Source of the DNA: Casuarius casuarius
Taxonomy: Eukaryota; Chordata; Aves; Casuariiformes; Casuariidae
Reading direction: 5' to 3'
Assembly (NCBI GenBank): GCA_003342895.1
Contig: PTFA01000313.1
Location: 1-64,000 of the forward strand
DNA: 64,000 bases
Each line of letters opens with the position of its first letter. Within the stretch, counting starts at the first letter, position 1. The translations under genes were made by a program, and so were the position numbers. Shown piece by piece: positions 1 through 10,608 of the stretch. The notes under the pieces were generated by a model. The model searched no databases. It worked only from the letters and a program-made list of their open reading frames with translations, and was not told the origin of the DNA.

Positions 1-118
1 AGCACAAACCCCGTCTGGCAGGAGAAGGCGCACGTGGAGCCGAAGCTGAAGTTGCCGTGGAGGTGGGAGCAGCTGAGCTCTCCCCAGTCTGGAGCACTTA
101 GCACCGGGCATGCGACGA
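1..118 (-). CDS. SELP: Selectin CCP/sushi repeat 1 exon, partial
   Basis: The acceptor CCATTGCAG ends at 119 on the minus strand. The open frame reads [17 protein letters not shown], then [15 protein letters not shown], then SCQTGFVL, and runs off the window. This is the typical selectin complement-control-protein repeat, with the conserved SAPD..G...C, H..G.FSFGS.C.F.C and GF segments. The exon is cut after about 39 codons; a full CCP exon is usually about 186 bp. Confidence 0.88.
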
Positions 119-3100
119 CTGCAATGGGAGAGCAGGTCTCAGAGTCAGGAGAGAGATGAGATTAAATCCAGGGATAGGGCCCAAAATTACTCATTCATTC
201 CTAATTAAATAAAATCACATCTACAGCAACACATCCTTGATCTACCTCCCTCACCCAGATGCTAAAAGGGAGGCCTCACTCAACTAGATTAATGCTCCAT
301 TTGCTACAGCAATTTCTCCCACCAGACCCATGGTGTGACTAGGTAGAGCTGCTGCTCTGCCAGAGCCTCATTTATCCCCTGCACCCTGCAGATCACAGCC
401 CGCACGGCTACCGCAGGCCTGCATGCCTCCCTCCCCAGCCCCACAGGCATCAGCATCCTCCCGGACCTGCCTCCATCCCCATCACGGTGGCAGGAGGAAG
501 GACCTCCAGTGGCTTTGGGGCCACATCAGACCATGGCAGGATCACTCTGCCTGACGGTGATAGCTGCCACAGGGTGCCCGGCTCAGGGCATGAAATGGCT
601 GCAACCAGACCCAATACGAAGTGCACGAGGACAGTGCAAACAGGACAGCCTCCTTCCTGGCAGAGCCCTCAGTACCCACAGCACATTCAGCCTCTCCACA
701 GCAGGATCCTTTTCTTATTCTTGGACTAAAACCAACTGAAAGTGTTAGAGCAACTTTATTATCAGCAGGGGCAACTTGACTGACTCACTTTATTCTTTGG
801 AAAGAAAGAAAAAATAAATCATATTTAAGCCCAACAGGAAAAAACAGGCTAACTCTGCTTGGGAAAACCAAAACTTTGGGAAATTTGAAAAGCCTGCAGT
901 GGGGAGGGTCAGAGCTGCGTATTGGATAGTGCACACAGGGACTTCCACAGTGGCTGGAGGCTGCTGCTGACCCTGCCACTGCTGGGACACTGAGCACGGG
1001 ACTGCCGCATCACGGCTCCATGCCTCAGTTTCCCTTTACTGTAGGAAGCTTTGCTGGTCTCAGGCTTAGAAAGGCAGACCCCAGGGTGGACTACTGTGTC
1101 CCATGTGTGCTCCCGGCCTTGACTTGTCCTGTCCTGGTGCAGGGCTCGGGACCTGCCATGTGGGGAAGATGGAGTAGGGCTCCCGTGGCCACCCAATGCT
1201 GGGAAGCTCAGCACAGCTCTGGGCACCAGGACGCTGCCACAGCCCCCCAGGGGTGCCGACAGGGAGGCTCTCTACTCCTGCTGCACAACACGCTGCCACT
1301 TTCTCTCTTCTGTGGCTTTCTCCTGAGTGCCAGCTCCTGCCTCGCTCTGTCCCTCCCAGCTTATCTAACCGCATCTAACCACAGCTTCTCCTATGCTATC
1401 TGCTGCCCAGCACTGCCAGGATACACCCTTCCTCCAGCTGCCTGACAACATCTTCCCCTTGCACTTCTCTCGAGACTCCCAAGATGCCAAACACCTTCGC
1501 GAGGCTGACCAGAGTGGACCGGGGGCGCAAGGTGCAAGAGCAGGCAGCTGGTGCCTCCAGAGGTAGCGGAGGGGTGAAGGCGGCACCTCTGGACCTGTGA
1601 TCTCAGCAGGGCAGGTGCCACTGCAAAGGCTGGACTCAGGATAGAGCAAGCAGAGACGAGGGGAGACGCAAGGAGAGCAGTTTGCTTATCCCCAGGAAAG
1701 GGAAAGGAACGCTGGGTATGTGGGGACAGGAGACTTGGGTCACCTGGACTGACATCCCACTGTAAGGGACACCCTGCTCCCACCAGCCCCAGGAAGCCTC
1801 TCTCCCTGGCAAGGGGGCTCATTTGCAGCCGGCAGGCAGCGTGAGCTGCTGCGGGGTTTGCACAGTGGGAGCAGCGGTGTCCCAGCAGCATTGGACCTGG
1901 CCTGGGCAACCGGTGATCCTGGTGACCATTTCTGCTTGAGCTCCAAGGTTGCCCCAGCCAGGGGCAGCACGAATTCCCGTTCACATCAAGGCTGACTCCT
2001 TCCCTGCTTCCCGAGGCTGGCGCTGGAAGACAGCCCTGTCCCTGGGAGGAGACACGCTCTGTGCGCAAGGGGTGTGCCTCAAAGCGGCCACAGGTGACCC
2101 ATGCCAAGGAGGAGCAGGAGCCAGAAACAGTTATCGCATGACCGATCCCCGAATCAGCAATCAGAACATAGCATTGATTGGCAAAAAGTTAAATTAAGTA
2201 GAAATTCTCTGAGTCAAGACTGTTTTGTCTTTAACAAGGGGCTGGCAGGTGACAAATAGGCCTTGATGCCACTCAGCTCAGAGGATGGAAGTGCAAAGAT
2301 GAGTCGCTGCATGGGAGGCTGGGGAGCTGGCTGCACGCGCCGGCTGCACCAGAACAAGCACTGCAAGGGGCAGCCGTTCAGGCAGCGCAGTGGCAACCCA
2401 GACGGAGAGGTGATGCGCTTTGCTTTGTGGGTGCAAGGGGCTAACACAGGCTACAACATGCGAACGCCCGCTGGCGCCCTGGGCTGCGATACCCAGCCGC
2501 CTGCAGCATGCCCTCACCGTTCTCGCAGTCGCGGCCATGGAAGCCGGGCTGGCACTCGCAGCTGTAGTTCCCGATGGTCTCCACGCACTCGCCACGCTGG
2601 CTGCAGGGCAAGGGCTGGCAGGAGGCTGTGGGCACACACCACCATGAGGAGCCACCCAGGCCGGGCTCGGCAGCACTCCGATGTCCCCACAGAGATCCCC
2701 AGCCTGGGGCACCCCGGTCACCACACTCATATCACTGTGCCCCAAAATGGGGAGAGGTAGCAGCAGCAGGGCTGAGCCCTGCAGTGACTCGGGCTCCCGA
2801 GCCGGCTCGCAAAGCTGCCCCTTCACCATGCCACCCCAGATGCCAGCAAGTCCCACAGCACCCTCCCTGGTGCTGGCTCAGGTCCCCCCGCCCAGGCCAC
2901 CCACCCCACCACGGCCCCCGGGCATCACCCTGGTAGCACAACGCCCGTTTCCTCTTGCTGCAGGGCTCGTCGTTCCACTTCCCCGACTCGCGCTGCCTCT
3001 TGATGTAGATCTCCACGCAGTCCTGGTTGGAGCGCTTGTTGTTGGGCTCCTTCTCAGCCCAGTTCTCCGCCTCCTTCGTCAGGGCCTTCCTGGTGCCCAC

Positions 3101-5458
3101 CCAGGTCCAGGTGCCATTCAGCTTGCGAATGCCGATCCAGTAGTATCGTGAGTGGAAGGGCAGCCACTGGTTGAGGTACTCGATTTCGTTCTTGTTCTGG
3201 ATGGCCACGAGGTCCGTGAAGTAGGTCTGGCAGAAGTTCCTCGCCTGCTCCCACGTGTAGTCCTTCTGTTCAGCGTAACTGTACCTCCAGGCTCCCACCT
3301 GCTCCAGCTGCGTGATGAGGCCTGCAGGAGAGGACAGCAGTGCCACCACACCACTCATGTGGCCAGGTGGCTGGCAGAGTGGGGCTGGCGAAAGCACAGA
3401 GCCAGCACAAGGGACGAAATCCCAGACCCCGCAGCTCCGCTCCCCTGCTGAACCTGCCTGGCATTCACTGACTCCACGAGCATCTCACACCACCCCTGCA
3501 AAGCACAGAGAGGCTGCGTGCCACTGTCACTTGGCAAGGCCCACAAAGGTTTCCCCAAGAGGAAAAGTAGTATCAAGATGTTTCCTTAAAAAAACGTTTC
3601 CCTCCACAGGTGCAGAAGTGTACCACTTCAGTTTCTCGCTTTATACTCTTACGTGAGTCAGCCTGGAGCAAGAGAGAGCAATGAGCACCCCTCCCCAGCA
3701 AAAACCTCTGGTTCCTAAGGTGCTTTCAGCTAGCTGCTAACCTAAGCTAGAGATGGTCTGAAGAGTCTTGTAAAACTCAACATTGCAAAACAAAGTCTTG
3801 CAAAAGTGAAGGTCACATACCGGTCATGCCCACCAGGCAGGGCACAGCCAAAGATTAACTGGAACCCACACCCAGAAATGGAGGGAATTTAGCTGAAATG
3901 CTGCTTCTATTTACAAGATTTCTCACCACAACTTGATGCAATCAAAAGTTTTTAGCCACAAAAAAAGCTTCCTCCCTGTAATCAGGTATCTCCATAACTG
4001 CAGAAAACTGTCTGAAATAAAGATGGAGATCACAGTTTGCTCCAGGCAATCAGCCTGGGGTACACCTCTCTCTCAAGAGAGTATATCACATCCTCACATT
4101 ATGAAGGCAAAGGTCTGGGCATCATAGGTTAAACGCAAATTCAGGGCTTCCCAGTTCCAACTGGGCTCATAAGGAAACAATAATGCACTAAAAATTTCCA
4201 TAATTTCACTATTTTTCCTCATAGAAGATCAAACTATCCATTTTGTTAAACAAAATTGAAGCTGAAGAAAACCTAGCCTTCAACAACAGCCCTCCTCTTC
4301 ACTCCTTGTGAGTTCAGGGGGCCTCCTGGGAACCTGCCTGGTCCTCAGCTCCCACCACACAGAGCCTGAATCCTCACCACCTCTGCAGCACAGCTCAGAG
4401 CAACAGCTCCTGGTGCCCTCACACTTCCCAACCCCAAACCAAAAAGGACCAGGAAATCCATCCGCTACTTGCCAGTCTTCCATGCTCCCTCCTGCTCCTT
4501 TCTGCCAGCTCACATGCTAGTAACAGCCTCTCCTTTCCAGCAGCACTGCTCATCCCCACACCTTCTAATCCTCTCTGCTTCTTCTGCCCAGCCTTATATC
4601 AACTCTCCCTGTCCCACCTGGAGCTGAAAACCTCACACCTGGGTGCCGCTTGCCTGGATTTTGATTCCTCTGCTCTCCCAGGCAGCCTCACCATGCCTCC
4701 TCCCCACACAGCACTTGAGAGCATCTGCAGTACTGGAGGATGGTTTTGCATGTTTGTTTTTCCCTCAGACCTAAATCTCGGTGTCCTCCTGATATTTCTG
4801 CATTTGCTTCTGTTCCTTAGATGTATCACAAAAAGTCACTTGAAAAATAACCCAGGTTGCTCAGGATCTAAGCCCAGTATCTCTAGGGACAGAGCAGGTA
4901 GCAGCAGGTCTTGCTCTGTACAGTGCCGATGTGCAAGCGAAAGCCTGTCCTACAGGCAGCCAACCCAGCTTTCCCGAAAATAACATTAATTTCCTTTTCT
5001 CGTTTCTCTTGCTGTTCCCGAGACCCGCTGCTTCTCCTGATATGTGAATCAGCAGCTTTAATTCAATCCAACCCATATGCCTGTGGGTTGTGCGGGCTAT
5101 GTTCACGCTCGGCTCTTCGGCACAGCGCCGGCAGGAGAGCTGCTGTTGCCTTTCTCCAGTTGAACGAAACTAGTGGCTCTGAGAGGAAATGTGAGGATGG
5201 GGAGAGAGAGACAGCGTGGGCTCCCCTTGCTGCCCAGACAAGGCACAAAACAACGGCGGCTGGCAGCCCTAGGAGGCTGGTGGCATCCCAAAATGAACAT
5301 CACCCGTTGTTGCTTCCCTGGACCCACAGGCAGCAAGGTCACGCTCAGCCGGCCGAGCCCGCAGCAGGCACCTTACCCCATGTAACAGCAGTGATGCCCA
5401 GGTAGCAGATGGCACGAGAGCTGAGACCCCGGGTCCTTGCAGCGGAGCGCTGTCCCAT
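1..5458 (-). CDS. SELP: Selectin gene, 5' half (probably P-selectin), cut by the window edge
   Basis: Selectins are type I membrane adhesion receptors on platelets, endothelium or leukocytes. They bind sialyl-Lewis-x type glycans on ligands such as PSGL-1 through a calcium-dependent lectin domain. Four exons are visible in order on the minus strand: signal peptide (5458-5377), lectin (3321-2929), EGF (2625-2518) and CCP/sushi 1 (118-1). Every junction joins in phase 1 and keeps the frame open. The lectin domain carries the selectin signature, including the WIGIRK, TWVG, EAENW, EPNNK and CVEIYIK segments. The residues around NEIEYLN, KKAL-like RKAL and ECVETIGNY resemble P-selectin more than E- or L-selectin. 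Further CCP repeats, the transmembrane segment and the tail must lie beyond position 1. The family is certain; assignment to SELP rather than SELE or SELL is a judgement from residue pattern. Confidence 0.8.
119..2517 (-). other. Selectin intron between EGF and CCP1 exons
   Basis: This 2.4-kb intron has no recognisable additional CCP, EGF or other exon on either strand. The many open frames here lack family resemblance and splice-site support. Nothing else of note was seen. Confidence 0.75.
2518..2625 (-). CDS. SELP: Selectin EGF-like domain exon
   Basis: This is a 108-bp exon between acceptor CCCACAG (ending 2626) and donor GTGAGG (starting 2517). It encodes a six-cysteine EGF module reading [18 protein letters not shown] and then [17 protein letters not shown]. 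The exon is phase 1 on both sides and joins Tyr-Gln-Ala of the lectin exon to Val-Val-Ala-Cys of the CCP exon, the same architecture as mammalian selectins. The EGF module orients the lectin head during rolling adhesion. The intron to the lectin exon is only 303 bp. Confidence 0.92.
2929..3321 (-). CDS. SELP: Selectin C-type lectin domain exon
   Basis: This 393-bp exon lies between acceptor CTGCAG (ending 3322) and donor GTGATG (starting 2928), phase 1 at both ends. It encodes the whole carbohydrate-recognition domain. Counting from the mature Trp (WRYSYAEQ), it has cysteines at 20, 91, 110 and 118, the EPN calcium/sugar-binding triplet at 81-83 and the WND motif ending at D107. The human equivalents are E80, N82, N105 and D106, so there appears to be a one-residue insertion near the start (YAEQKDY). 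The calcium-site residues are retained, which argues for a functional lectin. One N-glycosylation sequon (NGT) is visible at about residue 58. Confidence 0.93.
3322..5376 (-). other. Selectin intron between signal-peptide and lectin exons
   Basis: This 2.05-kb region is mostly unique, moderately AT-rich sequence. No second lectin-type exon was found. A short hydrophobic frame near 3820 followed by a GT was considered as the signal-peptide exon and rejected because of an in-frame stop after its acceptor. Confidence 0.6.
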
Positions 5459-5467
5459 GGCCGTGCC
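5377..5467 (-). CDS. SELP: Selectin exon with start codon and signal peptide (candidate)
   Basis: On the minus strand a pyrimidine-containing acceptor ends in CAG at 5470-5468, and a strong donor (GTAAGG) starts at 5376. The reading frame opens with ATG at 5458-5456 and encodes [14 protein letters not shown], then a hydrophobic stretch ([12 protein letters not shown]). It ends after one base of a codon. The lectin exon needs exactly one preceding base, so the join gives an uninterrupted frame running through [14 protein letters not shown] into the lectin domain. An upstream ATG overlaps the acceptor and would be excluded. Seen: hydrophobic core, splice sites and matching phase. Inferred: that this is the expressed start exon, since no transcript is available. 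Confidence 0.55.
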
Positions 5468-6170
5468 CTGCATGTCGGGGAAACAGGCGTGAGCGGTGGT
5501 GCATCCCGGCCTGGGGCTTTGCCGGAGCACAGCTGGGTGGTGGGGCGGCTGTGCCCGGAGCACAGCTGGGCAGCAGGCAGGGCTTTGCCGGGGGCGCAGC
5601 AGGAGCTGTGCCCGCAGTGCAGGTCGCTGCTGAGGAGTCACTAAGTCGCCCGCAATGCTCCCCACTGCCTCTCGCTCTCACCCCATCCAGGAGCTGCGGT
5701 CACCTGCGCTGGCAGTGCCCGGGGGCCCTTGCTGCCCCGCGCCGGTGTTTCTGCCGGGGGAGCCCAGCGCCCGCAGGTTCCCAGCAGCACCTGCCCGCAG
5801 CCCCACGGTGCCCCAGCCCCGTCCCCGGGGAGAGGAGTGGGACCTACCATGCTGGCACCGCGCACGCACCCGCTGAGCCGCGCCTGGCCCCCGCGCTCGG
5901 TGCAGCTCCTCGCACTTCCTCCGACCGCGCAGCGCAGCGCAGCGCATCGCCTCCCCCCGCGGCCGCTTCCCCTGCCCGGCCCAGCCCCGCGCCTGGGTCT
6001 GCCCCGGCCGCTGCCTGGCATGGGTCCTGCGGGCACGGGGACGCTGGGCTCCCGGCGAGCCGCCGGCCCCGCTCCCGGCTCACGAGTGAGGGCTGCCAGG
6101 TCTCCCCGTCCTCCAGGAGCGCGGCGCGTCCGGTGCGCGGGAGCGGGCCTCGCTGCCTGCCAGCGCTTGG
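5380..6170. promoter_or_regulatory. CpG-rich block over and upstream of the selectin start exon
   Basis: GC content and CpG density rise sharply here compared with flanking DNA, with repeated GCGCAGCG-type stretches near 5930-5950. The block covers the candidate selectin start exon and the DNA upstream of it on the minus strand, so it may act as the selectin promoter or 5'-UTR exon region. No TATA box or first non-coding exon was identified. The long open frames seen on both strands are expected in CpG-rich DNA and are not called as genes. Confidence 0.45.
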
Positions 6171-7149
6171 ATATGCTCCTTGTTAACGGGCTTTTTGCTC
6201 TGGCTGCGAATTTTCACGTATACTGTTTGTGAAGAATTAGTTACACAATGTGTTTTCCTGTCTCTTAAGCCTTTATTAGTAAAGGTCTAAGAGCAGGACA
6301 GAGGAACTTCCCCCCAGTTGTTAATACCGTTTATGAGCTTCCACCAATGCTTTAGAAACATCCCCCATTGTGTCCGTCTCCTCTGGGATCATTCCTGAAT
6401 CATCATTAATCTTTTTTTACCCTATTCTTCTTCTAAGTAAAATTGCCTTGGCAGGGTTTTCTGCAGAATTATTCTGCTCACTTCCAGCTAAAGCCGAAGT
6501 GAGAACTTTGCAGGTCACAAGAATTTTCCAGTTGCAGAGAAATTATTGATGCTCTAGTGGGAGTAATACTAGACAAAAGGAGGAACCTATCCCACAGAAT
6601 CTGTAATCTACTACAATGAGTTTATACTTGGCTAATATAAATCAAACGCAGTTCCTGTCACTTGTAATCTTCCTTGTAATATGTTTTACTGCAACTGTTT
6701 TTATGGTAGTGTTCAGTGCTCAGCCTGTATTTATGTCCAGTAACTCAGACGCACTCGTTTCACAGGAGCTCATGTGCAGAGGGCATGCAAGGAAAAGAGG
6801 GAAGCAGGCAGAAAGGCTGGGTGGCAGCCAGCGCGGCAGCGGGGCCTCTCTGCAAAGCTGAGGTCCACCCGGACGGGTCAGGAGCTGCGTCTCTCGTGCG
6901 GTGGGAGCCGTGGCCCCACCAGACACACCGCGAGTCAGAGGTGTGCTTGACTCTGTACGCCCAGAGGGGAGAGGAGGAGAAAAATAGGTTGTGTCCCCTG
7001 CCAGTTTCACTTCTGCTGCGACAGGGCATGGTAGGGCAGAGCTGTAGAAAAACATATATCCTCCCTTATTTTTGTAACTGCAAATAATTTCTGGTACTGT
7101 TTTCAAAATGGAAACAAGGTGGCAGAGACCCAGAGGCTGCTGTTGTGAA

Positions 7150-8360
7150 GTGCAGAACATGGCCAAGAACCGGCGTATTTGTGGTGGCCGGGGGCTCACC
7201 CCGCCGGCGAGCAGCTCCGCCGGAGGATCCCCCGGCTCGTCCTCCTCTGGGATCGCAGCCCGGCTTGGCTCCGCCAAGAGCTCGATGCAGCTATTTCCAA
7301 GGAATCATGGTGTGTTTACCTTGTGGCTTAGAGAGGGAAAGGGACTATCAACATCACCCGGCTTGGCTCGAATCCACCGCTTTGCAAGAATCGGAAGCGT
7401 GCCTACTCGGAAACGGCGTCCGCGGGCTCCCTGGGCTCGCGCCCATGGGCTGCGCCTCTGCCTGGGCACCCGAGGGCTGCACCGAGGCTGCTTCACAGGT
7501 GGTGGGAAAGGGGTTCACGCAGCAGACGGCAGAGACAACCTGCACCAGCTCTGGAGCTGCGCCTGCCCAGGAAGCGGGTTACGCGCCTGGGGTCCTTTCG
7601 CGCCCCTGGCGGTCTCCCATGTCTGACCCCCGGGAAGGTGCTCCAGCTGCAGAGCCCTGCTGCGACCCCCCCATATCCCCCGGGGAGCGCCCAGGACCCA
7701 GAGCAGTGAGACACAAGCGAGGTGCGCAAAGGGGCTCCCCTGCCACCGCCACGCCGCCACCCCCCGCCCCGCACGGGGCACGCTCGCGTTGCTTTTGGCA
7801 GAGGCGCTGTCCCACGGTGGCACGGCGTGTTCCCCCCTTGTGCAATGTTCCCCTGCAAACCGCACGGGAACCGAGTCACCCTGACACGGCCTCCCCCGGC
7901 TCGGCTGCTGCCGGCGATACCGCGAGCGCCTTTCCTGGGCAGCGCGCCACTGCCGCCAGCCCCCGTCGTGGAGCGGAGCAGGGCAGGGCGCAGCAGCACG
8001 GCCCTGCCACCCCCGCGCACGGACAGGGCCGGCAGCACCTCTGGCGGCTCCTGCCATGGTGTGCAGGAGCATTTTGGGGCAAGTTATCCCTGCCCATCTG
8101 CCCTGCTAACGCCTCTCAGAGATGTTTCGTGTAACCGCTCCTGCAGGAGGGCTTTCTGCCTTGCACCTCCTCGGGGTGCTTGTGACCGGGAGCCTTTTCA
8201 CGCGGTGCCTTCAGCCGTGCACCAGCCCTGCACCGGGAGGGCAGCCCCAGCCTCGCCAGCCCCACCGTCCTCCCTGTCGGAGACAAAACGGGTCCATCTC
8301 CCGGCTCCCGCAGTGGGGCCTGCTGGCACCAGGTTGCAGAGAGTCGACATGCCGCTGCTG
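7150..8360. promoter_or_regulatory. CpG-rich block without a recognised gene
   Basis: This is a second GC-rich block between the selectin and the PI-PLC-like gene. It contains long open frames on several strands and frames at once, which is what CpG islands produce by chance. None has a recognisable domain. It may be an unannotated promoter or first exon; no splice-supported exon with a known product was found. Confidence 0.35.
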
Positions 8361-8774
8361 CCCGTGCCGCGTGCACCGGCCCCGCAGCCCCCAGCCATGG
8401 GAGCACGTGCCTGGCACAGAGAAGGGTTTGCCAAACGGGATGTCAGAGGCATAGGTAGCGCCGAGGTTATCTCGCTGCTGGTGTGGCACGGAGTAAACAA
8501 GCGGCTCTGCCCACGTGGGGAATCCCAGGCAGCGCGCCTCTGCCTGTCCCCACAAGCAGCCGTGGGGCCGGGCCACGCTGAGCCCCCTGCAGACCCGTCC
8601 TCCCTGTCCCGGGGGCCTGGCGTGCCGGCACCATGTGCCCTGCGGCTCTCCTGTAGCATGGGAGGCAGTGGTGGCAGGAGGTGGAGAATAGTGCGGATCT
8701 CAGTGCCCAACACAGCAGGCCACCAGCTCCCCGGACCTCACCACTTGCATTCATCACCCATCTGGACAACCTAG

Positions 8775-10298
8775 CTTAACGTGGTGATTTCCACCTTCTT
8801 ACGTCTACTAAAATGAGCCCCGGGATGGAGTCCCTCATCCGTCACTGCAGCCTGCCCAGAGCAGGCGGATGAACGTCCTCAGCATGGAGAGTCTCGTCTC
8901 CATCCAGAGCCAGCCCTTGTGGAGCAAACAATGTCCTCTTCTCCGGCCAGGAAACCCTGAGGCAACCCCTCTGGCACTTAGTAAGGGCAGTTGTTGTATT
9001 TTTCCCTGATAACAGGAGCACTCTTGAGGAGGCTCTTCACCCTTTGGCAGGCCAAGGCTGAGCTTTCCTCTTCTCAGCAGGCCTGGGCAAACTCTGTCTT
9101 GTGCCTTCTGACCTGTTTCAGTGCAACCAGCAGCTTGGTGTTTTGTCTCCTGGGATCTTAGCCATCTTTCTGCTGTGAGTAGTGGCTGTGTCCTGTGACT
9201 TGTCAGTCTCTATTAAAATTGCTGATTTGCTTTTCTGCAGGTAGGGTGTGGGTTTTACTTCCCCTCACACTTTCTCAGCAGGTCTGCGTGTGACGCTAAT
9301 GCACCAGACATTGAAAAACTGTCTTCTGCATGGGGCACCTTCCTGTGCTTGTGCAGGCACTTCTGGGCGCACTGCATGTTCGGGATCTGGGGATGCTGAG
9401 GCATCTCCTACCTGGGGCATTTAAGGGTCTTGCTGCATGACTGCCTGGGTTTGAACAGGAGCCTCACGAAGTGCAGCCAAGGAGGGTTAGGGCTGTGCTT
9501 TAGCCACTGGTCCTTCCAGGCAGGCATTATTCGTTAGGGCTGTTCTGATTAAAATGAGTGGGAGGTCCAGCTCTCTGTACACGGGGATGGGTCAGCAGCG
9601 GGCTGCACACTGGGGGCATAACGTGTGCTGGGGGCTGCCAGGCCACGCTGTGCTGCTGCTGGCACCTGCGTGGCTTCGCTGCTGCTCACACCTGTGCACC
9701 GAGTGCACAGACCTCAGGTCCCACTGCCGGGTGGGGGAAGGCACTTCTCACCATTTGGCATTTCCTTTGTTTTGCTCCACAAGTGACCGTGTCTCCCTGC
9801 CCGGCCCAGGGATGTTCTGGTCTCTGGAGGGACAGGAGATGTCGAGGCTGGGGCTGCGGTGGGTCCTGGGTCCTGCACTGAGCCCTGCCGGCTCCTCCTG
9901 GGCACCAAGCCGGACCTGACTGTATTGCGCTGTCTGCCAATAGGAGTGCATCTCTTTGGCCTGCTGAAATTGCCTCTTTCTTACAGTTTTGACTTTTGGG
10001 GAATGTCCCTGCAAGAAAAAAAAGCAAAATCTAAAATAGAGAGGGGAACCATGTTCCTAACAATTTGTTGCCACCTTTGAAATTGCTTCCTCCTCCTCCT
10101 CCTCCATATTCTGACCCCTTACACCTCTGGTTTAAGAGCAAGGTGGTTAGAAACACCAGTTTAGCTGTGTTTTGGCAATGGACAGAGGGATACAGGCTTT
10201 TTAATTGCCGAACAGCAAAAGCAAAAAGTCTTTTCTGCACTATTCTCCATATTTTTGTTAGGAAATGGCAAGAAAACATAGTGCTTTCCTAGCTTCTT
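8775..10298. other. Intergenic, no gene seen
   Basis: Non-coding sequence of mixed composition between the CpG-rich block and the end of the PI-PLC-like gene. It contains a short (CTC)n run near 10088-10105 and an A-rich stretch near 10016-10030. No repeat family or exon was recognised. Confidence 0.5.
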
Positions 10299-10304
10299 TT
10301 TATT
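10299..10304 (-). terminator. Candidate poly(A) signal of the PI-PLC-like gene
   Basis: AATAAA on the minus strand, about 305 bp downstream of the stop codon at 10611-10609. Position and strand fit the PI-PLC-like gene; cleavage has not been shown. Confidence 0.5.
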
Positions 10305-10608
10305 TTTAATTCCTGGTAAAAGGAAAATCACTACTTTGCAGAGAAGCATGCTTCTCTGCAGCTGGACTTACCGGCCCCAGAAGGCTGGCGGTGCCCCCTG
10401 CTCCGCCGGGGCCTGGGCTGGCCTCGCCTCAGGTGGGAGCCGGCGCGGCCCCGCACCGCGGTTGTGCCTTGCGTCCTCGCAGGCGAGGGAGCGAAGCGAA
10501 GGAGGCCGCAGGCCTCGCACGGCGAGTCCCCGGGCCAGTGGCCTCCGGCTGCAGCCGCCAGCGGTGCCAAACCTGCCTCCGCGCGGCCACCGCAGACCCA
10601 GGCGGACG

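Noticed and set aside
3820..3870. Possible selectin signal-peptide exon with donor GTATGT
   Set aside because: The frame that would join the lectin exon has a stop directly after its acceptor; the exon at 5377-5467 fits better.
5437..6186. Long overlapping open frames on both strands in the CpG-rich block
   Set aside because: Several frames are open at once, as expected where GC-rich DNA lacks stop codons. No domain, no conserved motif and no splice support.
6720..7277. Minus-strand frame beginning with an acidic peptide, followed by a GTGAGC
   Set aside because: It does not start with ATG, matches no family, and no partner exons could be found.
7145..8134. 329-codon plus-strand frame and opposing minus-strand frames
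   Set aside because: Composition is Pro/Arg/Ala-rich with no recognisable family; overlapping open frames on both strands indicate chance in CpG-rich DNA.
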